Source: Syncephalastrum monosporum B8922
Lineage: Eukaryota; Mucoromycota; Mucoromycetes; Mucorales; Syncephalastraceae
Assembly: GCA_000697355.1 (NCBI GenBank)
Contig: JNEN01001265.1
Location: forward strand, 62,001-126,000
Direction: 5' to 3'
DNA length: 64,000 bases
A program made the translations under genes and the position numbers. Under the pieces are notes generated by a model. The model made no database searches, was not told the DNA's origin, and saw only the letters and a program-made list of their open reading frames with translations. Of the stretch, positions 58,899 through 64,000 are shown one piece after another (the first letter of the stretch is position 1; the number at the start of each line of letters is the position of its first letter).

Positions 58899-60246
58899 AT
58901 GCGCTTTACTATCTCCAAGGTCGCTGCTAGTAGCAACTGCATCACTCATGTTGCTATCCCCTCAACCATCTCCACTTCTGCTGTTCAGGAGCAGCCCGTG
59001 TCTGTCTGCAAGTCCTCCAATCATTTAGATGCCGCACTTGCGCAAGGCGAGTTTATAATTCGCCACCTCGTCATATCCACCGAGTCGCCGCTGTATCATC
59101 GCTTCTTGAAGGAATGCGACCAGCAGGATTCCATTACGGCCAAGCGCCTGAAAGAGCTGATGAAAGACCACACCATCGGCGTCGTTGTGAAGTCGAACAA
59201 TCCAAGTGTCAAGGTCGGTGACTTAGTGGACGGCATATGCATCTCGAGCGAGTATGTCAAGGTTATTCCCTCTGTCGCTCATCGTCAGCAAGGATTCCAC
59301 CAGAGCCAGAAACATCATCAATGCCAGCCGCAGGAATGCCAGCCGCAGACAGCGTACTTCAAAGTGTTCGGATGTGGTGAACGTCAGCAGTATAACCACC
59401 ATGTGCTTAATGAGCAAAAATGTGTTGTCGCGGACATAAATGCCCAACCTACCACGGCCAGCTACCAAGTGGATGTCCTGAGGAAAGGAGGCTTGACCGC
59501 GTACATTGGGTAAGTGTATCATAGCTACGCTGCAGTAACAAGATGATTACGTGAGCTTTCTTATTGATTTTCTCGTCACTACTAGCCTCAACAGCTCGGG
59601 AGAATTGAAAAGCGGTGAAACCCTTTATGTTTCCGTTGCTACGGGCGCCCTTGGCCACACCGAGGCTCTATTGGGTGATCATATTGGCAACACCGTCTAC
59701 GAAAGAGAGCATATCATCCAGTTGAATGGCAGAGTTCAAAACAGCATGGAACAAAGTCTCTGGCAGCTCAAGAAGCAGCATAGTATTAACAAAGCCGACG
59801 TGAGCATTCGGGTTGATTACGCTTCTGGGAGCAATGCAGAAGATCGCCGCTACCGAGCGCAACATCATGACGCTGTGTTGAAAAATAGACACATCAACGG
59901 ACGGTAAGGTCTCTCGTATAAAACCATTTCCTTCTCAACTTTCTTTTTACGCTATAGTATGATTGTATGTGGTATCGTATCGGACTATAACGAGAGCAAG
60001 ACGAGTGAAGAAGGTCAGAAACTACTGCAATTGATCATCGACCGTCTGCGCCAAGAAGGTTTCATCCTGCTCAGCTCACCTGAGCTAGACCTCGAGTTTC
60101 GAAAGCGAGTGACCCAGCGACTCCTGGAGGGCAGGGTCAACACCAAGAACACTGTCCTGGTCAGTGTCGAGCAAATTCCTGAGGCACTTTTGGACGCTTT
60201 TCATCACGCCCTCGGCCTAGAGGTTTTACACAAGGCTAAGCTTTGA
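58899..60246 (+). CDS. diverged MDR-family oxidoreductase-like protein (PTGR-like)
   Basis: Three exons (58899-59509, 59586-59903, 59958-60246) give 405 residues in one conserved frame. The plan is that of the medium-chain dehydrogenase/reductase family near prostaglandin reductase: an N-terminal substrate part with DHTIGVVVKSNNPSVKVGDL, then DVLRKGGLTAYIGLNSSGEL, KSGETLYVSVATGALGHTEA, and NGRMIVCGIVSDYNESKTSE, followed by LEGRVNTKNTVLVSVEQIPE and GLEVLHKAKL. Against the usual enzyme the region after the G-A-x-G turn is unusual: charged, His/Gln-rich and short of the second Rossmann strand and the VGG/DNVGG element, and the N-terminal half has a His/Gln-rich insert. Probably a pseudo-enzyme or a diverged reductase. 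Not a pseudogene by frame, since the frame is intact with good splice sites. Confidence 0.7.
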
Positions 60247-60462
60247 GTCTGTAATTAAGCAACAGTAGTCATACACATCGTAGCAGTATGAGCGAGTGAC
60301 GTAATCACACATCAGTAGTATGTATGGCCCTTATTAAATATTTGAAGTATTTAGTTGGATGTGCATTGTGTTGTGTCTTGGGCAATTTTAGGATTTGGAA
60401 TTAGAGCCATAGCCCATGTTTATGCACCATTTACTATGGATCTACGCGCGCAATGATTGGAT

Positions 60463-61300
60463 ATGAGAATTGCGTCGATTTTCTTATTCTGTTTCTTTTC
60501 CCTCGGCGTGTCTCAATTACCGACAAACGACATGCGCCTGCCCAAAGTGTACCAATTCGGCCCGCACAGCATCCCTGAGACCCAAGTCTTTTACAAGTCA
60601 AGATACTGCCTTGGCCTGGTGAATCTCAAACCCATCACTGAGTAAGCTCACTTGTCAGTTTGACTGAAATTAAAACTATTCTCATTATCCCCACCATCAG
60701 CGGACGTATGTGTTGTCGAATCCCAGCCGTTTATGGCGTGTTGTAGAAGTACTAACTCGCGACACGTTCTCGCTCATTGACCTGTTCCACAGATGTCCTA
60801 GTGATTTCAAGACGGTTGGCTCCCCGGTTACGGGATCTACAACCCGATGAAGTAAGTGTTTGACAATTATGGTATCTGACACCGTTCTAAAGCGGCGCCG
60901 TAAAGGCGGCAGACATGATTGTGAGCGCACAAAAGATTGGCGATGTTATCGAGGGACACTACAACGGCACGTCTTTGACGACGGTGATCCAAGATGGGCC
61001 CGAGGCGGGACAGACGGTAAGTAACAAAGAAAAAAAAAAAAAAAAAGAAAGAAAAAGTAAAGAAATTGCGGTCGACACGGGAAAACGGTATTCATGCAGT
61101 AACGGCAGGTCCCCCATGTGCATATGCACATTATTCCTCGAAGAGCAGGCGATTGGGCGAACAATGACGATATCTATGACGAACTGTCGCATAACCGTGT
61201 CGATAACGAGGAACGCCAGCCGCGGTCGGCAGAAGACATGAAGCAAGAAGCGGATCGATTGCGCGCGTTTTTTCCAGAGACCGTCGAAGGGGAGGATTAG
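60463..61300 (+). CDS. HNT2: FHIT/HNT2, dinucleoside triphosphate hydrolase
   Basis: Cleaves Ap3A-type dinucleotides to AMP and ADP. Five exons including a 5-nt micro-exon at 60701-60705. Conserved parts: [73 protein letters not shown] and [20 protein letters not shown], containing the HIT triad HVHMH and the substrate-contact Gln of QDGPEAGQT. The micro-exon CGGAC is needed to give TDGHVLV; skipping it gives a stop in either alternative join. The region starting [18 protein letters not shown], if translated, is a hydrophobic N-terminal extension; a second ATG at 60532 ([10 protein letters not shown]) matches the usual FHIT length better. The first ATG in frame was annotated, with the second as alternative. 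Confidence 0.9.
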
Positions 61301-61343
61301 AATAAAAGAAGACAAGAAAAATACAAAGCGGGTAATCGTTTTA

Positions 61344-61716
61344 TTATTGATGGTTGTAGTTTTCGGAGCACCGCACAATGCGCTCGCTCTTTTGCCGAAA
61401 AAGCATAGATTTCCGGTTGTTGCCGTTCGTAGTCGGTCGGTGGTGTGCAAGGACGTGTGCTGTGTTGTTGGCGTCGCGGGGATGATGGTGGAGGTAGACG
61501 CCATCCTGGTAATGCTCTTTGTAGAACTCGCGATCTAGAAGGAAAAAAAGGAAGAATGCAAAGGAGAGAGAGACAGTCAGGCACAGACACAAAAGTGGGA
61601 GCGCATAAGGAAAGACCTTTCTGTTCAAAGTCTGGGGTATTGACAGCTCGTCGTTTAGTATACCGCTCAATCTTGAACAATTCGACGCGATTCTTGATCA
61701 TTTCAACGAGGCCCAT
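61344..61716 (-). CDS. small conserved-looking protein, function unknown (96 aa)
   Basis: Two exons (61617-61716, 61344-61534) give 96 residues, frame conserved. Starts MGLVEMIKNRVELFKIERYT, then KRRAVNTPDFEQKDREFYKE, a YQDGVYLHHHPRD stretch and a polar tail RKSMLFRQKSERIVRCSENY. Amphipathic basic N-terminus, no obvious membrane helix. It ends 43 bp from the FHIT stop codon (convergent). The clean splice join, ATG start and codon use suggest a real gene, but I do not recognise the family. Confidence 0.6.
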
Positions 61717-62062
61717 GGTGAGAGAGGAGAGAATATTATGCAGCTATAAACAACACGCTATGTCTCAGTGGATAATTCGCAAGTAGCCATTGAGCGACCT
61801 TACATGGTAGGAAACGAAAAAGAAACAAAGGAAAGGACTGAGGGGAGAGGACAAGTAAGGATTGAACGGGAGGGGCGAAGACAGAGAGACAGAATGAGAG
61901 AGATAGAGAGCGAGAGGAAGGGTGTGGGACAACGTGGGATGGGTATGAAGGCAGGGGAAAGAAAAAACAAATAAGGGCGATGATTGCTCTCTGTTCTGTA
62001 CGACGCTGTAAGCTTTCGGGTCGTTAAATGGCACGAGCTTAATTGCCGTTCTCTCTCTCTCT

Positions 62063-62874
62063 CTATTCTCGCTTGACAGATTCGGTCTTATTGTGTGCGG
62101 CTGCGCGGTCCAACAGAAACTGTCCCAGAAATGACAGTGGATCCGCAGGTCTGATCAAATATATACATATACATATACATATACATGACACATTTACATA
62201 TATATATACAGAATAAATCATCAGAAAAAAAAAGCCCATCTAGCCATACGAGATCATACGTACCGTTCAGTGACGAGTAACTTCAAGCCTTCGAGCACGG
62301 TAGGCGTGACGGTCGAGTCTAGATAGGCGCGGGGAGGCATGCGTTCCTCGGCCGGAGCAGCGTCTTCCTGTATCCGTTGCTTGACACTTTCTGAGGGAGT
62401 GGATGCTTCTGACTGAGAGCGTGACGACGGGCGTGCCAGATTGGAGTGTTGTCCTGGTGCTACTGACGGTGCCGGTGCTACTGGTGCTGCAGACGGTGGT
62501 GGTGACATTTGACGAGGACGCGGCACTTCGCCAGGACCAGTCTCAGGTGGAAACGTCGCCTGACTGTACTATGGAAACACACTGTCAGCCATTCACAAGA
62601 TGGAGATCTAGCTCGGATCCAACCTCTTCTTTCACTTGGAATGAGGATATTTGCTGCGGCTGTGCTGGAGGTGGTGGCGGCGCTTGTGCTGGTGCTTGTG
62701 TTTGTTGCGTCGAGGCCTGCTGTGCGGGCGGATAGTTTGTTGTGGGCGGTGTGCGTTGCGATTGAGGCAGCTGAATGGGCGGAAGGTCATTGGCCCCGTA
62801 GTGGCTATGCAATGGCGCAGGAAGATTAACGATGCTGGCAGGAAGACTCAGGATGCTTACTTTGAGTTGTCCAT
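62063..62874 (-). CDS. SDC1: DPY30/SDC1, COMPASS subunit
   Basis: Subunit of the COMPASS H3K4 methyltransferase complex. At least four exons on the minus strand. Starts MDNSNHYGANDLPPIQLPQ, then a Pro/Gln/Thr-rich low-complexity region with QTQAPAQAPPPPPAQPQQ and a disordered Ser-rich part (LARPSSRSQSEASTPSE). The C-terminal Dpy-30 motif is split by an intron: PPRAYLDSTVTPTVLEGLKL then LVTERPADPLSFLGQFLLDR, matching the YLD-x-x-V-x-P-x-L-x-x-GL ... RPxDPLxFLxxYLL family pattern. The exon-1 start (ATG at 62872-62874) is joined across an intron to HYGAND. The Dpy-30 intron contains an ATACAT microsatellite. A divergent promoter of 130 bp separates it from EMC7. Confidence 0.85.
62160..62210. 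repeat. ATACAT microsatellite in the DPY30 intron
   Basis: Repeats of TACATA followed by a TATATATA stretch, inside the intron that splits the Dpy-30 motif, so length changes would not alter the protein. Confidence 0.8.
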
Positions 62875-63004
62875 GGTTCAGATCGATCGAGAGAATTAGG
62901 CAAAGAAGTTAAGCGGCCAAACACGGTCTAGTTGAGCTGTCGCGCAGCGGGGGTTCAATCCACTTCTTCCTCTCACGTACTCTACCCGCTCTCCCTTCAG
63001 AGCC
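62875..63004. promoter_or_regulatory. shared divergent promoter DPY30 / EMC7
   Basis: 130 bp between the two start codons. Contains a pyrimidine-rich run (CACTTCTTCCTCTCACGTAC) before the EMC7 start. The shortest of the three divergent gaps in the window. Confidence 0.5.
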
Positions 63005-63969
63005 ATGCAGAGATTGACGACCTTATTACTACTACTGACGACGTAAGCACCTGCTGTATATGCTGCATGCACGGCATCTCTTACTCTTGCACGATTCTGC
63101 AGCTTTTGGGTCTCTTTAGCTCAGGCTACCTCGGTGATCGGCAAGCTCATACCCAATGGCATACTCGGTGGTTGGTTTCGTCTGCATCCGTTCCATGCCG
63201 CAACTTCTTATGCACTCTCTTTACAGACCTTACCCGACTCGATCCCTCTACAAGAGCTATCATGAACGGTGGCGTCTACTCAGCACCTGTCAGGCTCGAC
63301 GGCTCCTTTGAACTGTATGATGCGTTATCAATTTCACTTCCTGCGCGCTAACAAAACACCGTAGACGGGACATTGCTCCTGGTTCCTATCTCCTTGAGAT
63401 CGAATCAATAAACTACGTTTTTCCTAAGGTAAAACCAGAAAGGCAGACAAAAGACAGGTGCCTTATACTGTCATCTAGCTGCGCGTCGATGTCAAGGACG
63501 AAACGGTCAAGGCTGCTTACACAGCACTGGGCGTCAATTGGGACAGCACCGGTTACGCTGTGACTCACCCCTTTGAACTCGGTGCCAAGGCCCCTTCGGT
63601 ATACTTTACTGTAAGTGTCTGGCAGATGCTTGGCAGATGCTGTGCATGGGCTTCAATCTAAATATCCGCATCTATATAGGAGCGTCAGGGCTTCAATGTA
63701 CTCAGCATGTTCAAGAACCCCATGTTCCTCATGCTTGGTTTCAGTGGTTTGATGATGCTGGTACTCCCCAAGATGATGGCCAATATGGGTAAGATAGACG
63801 GTATTTTTCCTTTTTGGTTTACTTAGATGACTCTGTAGATCCGGAGGCGCTCAAGGAAATGAGCCAGTCGCAAGCCGATGCCCAAAAAATGATGTCTGAA
63901 ATGCCCAGCTTGGCTAAAATGCTCGGCAATGCTCAGCAGCAGCCGCAACAACAGCGTCAACGACGGTGA
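63005..63969 (+). CDS. EMC7: EMC7, ER membrane complex subunit 7
   Basis: Part of the ER membrane complex that inserts transmembrane domains. Plus strand, about seven exons; the gene ends within the window. Starts MQRLTTLLLLLTTFWVSLA, a cleavable-type signal peptide joined at the TCTGCAG acceptor, then ATSVIGKLIPNGIL and DLTRLDPSTRAIMNGGVYSA, PVRLDGSFELRDIAPGSYLL and EIESINYVFPKLRVDV: the EMC7 beta-sandwich with DGSF and GSYLLE motifs. A membrane part follows (GFNVLSMFKNPMFLMLGFSG, LMMLVLPKMMANM) and a cytosolic Met/Gln-rich tail QSQADAQKMMSEMPSLAKML ending QQRQRR. The stop is 31 bp before the window end. Confidence 0.9.
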
Positions 63970-64000
63970 TCATACTGTTTCATAGACTTTGATTTTGTAC

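Overview
The window is nuclear DNA of a filamentous fungus, most likely an early-diverging one of the Mucoromycota/Mucorales type. Reasons: genes are cut by many short introns (about 45-90 nt) with GT..AG ends and yeast-like branch sites; there is a class V chitin synthase with a myosin motor, a PAS-GATA photoreceptor-partner gene of the white collar 2 type, a SNF5 protein with an extra C-terminal GATA finger, a cytochrome b5/acyl-CoA dehydrogenase fusion and an EBP-type sterol isomerase. The phylum is an inference from gene content; no marker was aligned.

Layout. 0.3-15.3 kb is gene-dense and mostly on the minus strand: GRAMD4-like ER/membrane protein, a small PP1-motif protein, MAK16, EBP, the 5.6-kb chitin synthase, BUD23, mitochondrial ribosomal protein uS13 (plus strand), and a kinetochore Sos7/KRE28-like protein. 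15.3-17.7 kb is non-coding and holds a degenerate tandem repeat carrying TGACGTCA sites. 17.7-36.2 kb: PAC1/LIS1, the tiny serine palmitoyltransferase subunit, a polyQ protein, SNF5, a GT32-like glycosyltransferase fused to a LamG-like domain, cytochrome b5-acyl-CoA dehydrogenase, RPB4, MIM1, OST5 and a possible 58-aa membrane protein. 36.6-40.9 kb: a 1408-residue protein with WDPP repeats, a long GW/WG tract, a coiled coil and two CCHC knuckles, the most novel item. 41.7-43.3 kb: isovaleryl-CoA dehydrogenase. 43.3-49.3 and 51.5-55.9 kb are AT-rich gene-poor stretches flanking the wc-2-like gene. 55.9-64 kb: HIS6, a diverged MDR-family protein, FHIT (with a 5-nt micro-exon), a small unknown gene, DPY30/SDC1 and EMC7.

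The genes do not form one pathway; they are mainly housekeeping genes (ribosome assembly, transcription, chromatin, kinetochore, lipid and amino-acid metabolism, secretory pathway). Three divergent pairs share short intergenic promoters: BUD23/uS13m, MIM1/OST5 and DPY30/EMC7. No rRNA gene, intact tRNA gene, CRISPR array, transposase or reverse transcriptase was recognised. Exon borders given below were read by eye from splice consensus and reading-frame continuity; CDS coordinates run from start codon to stop codon and include introns.
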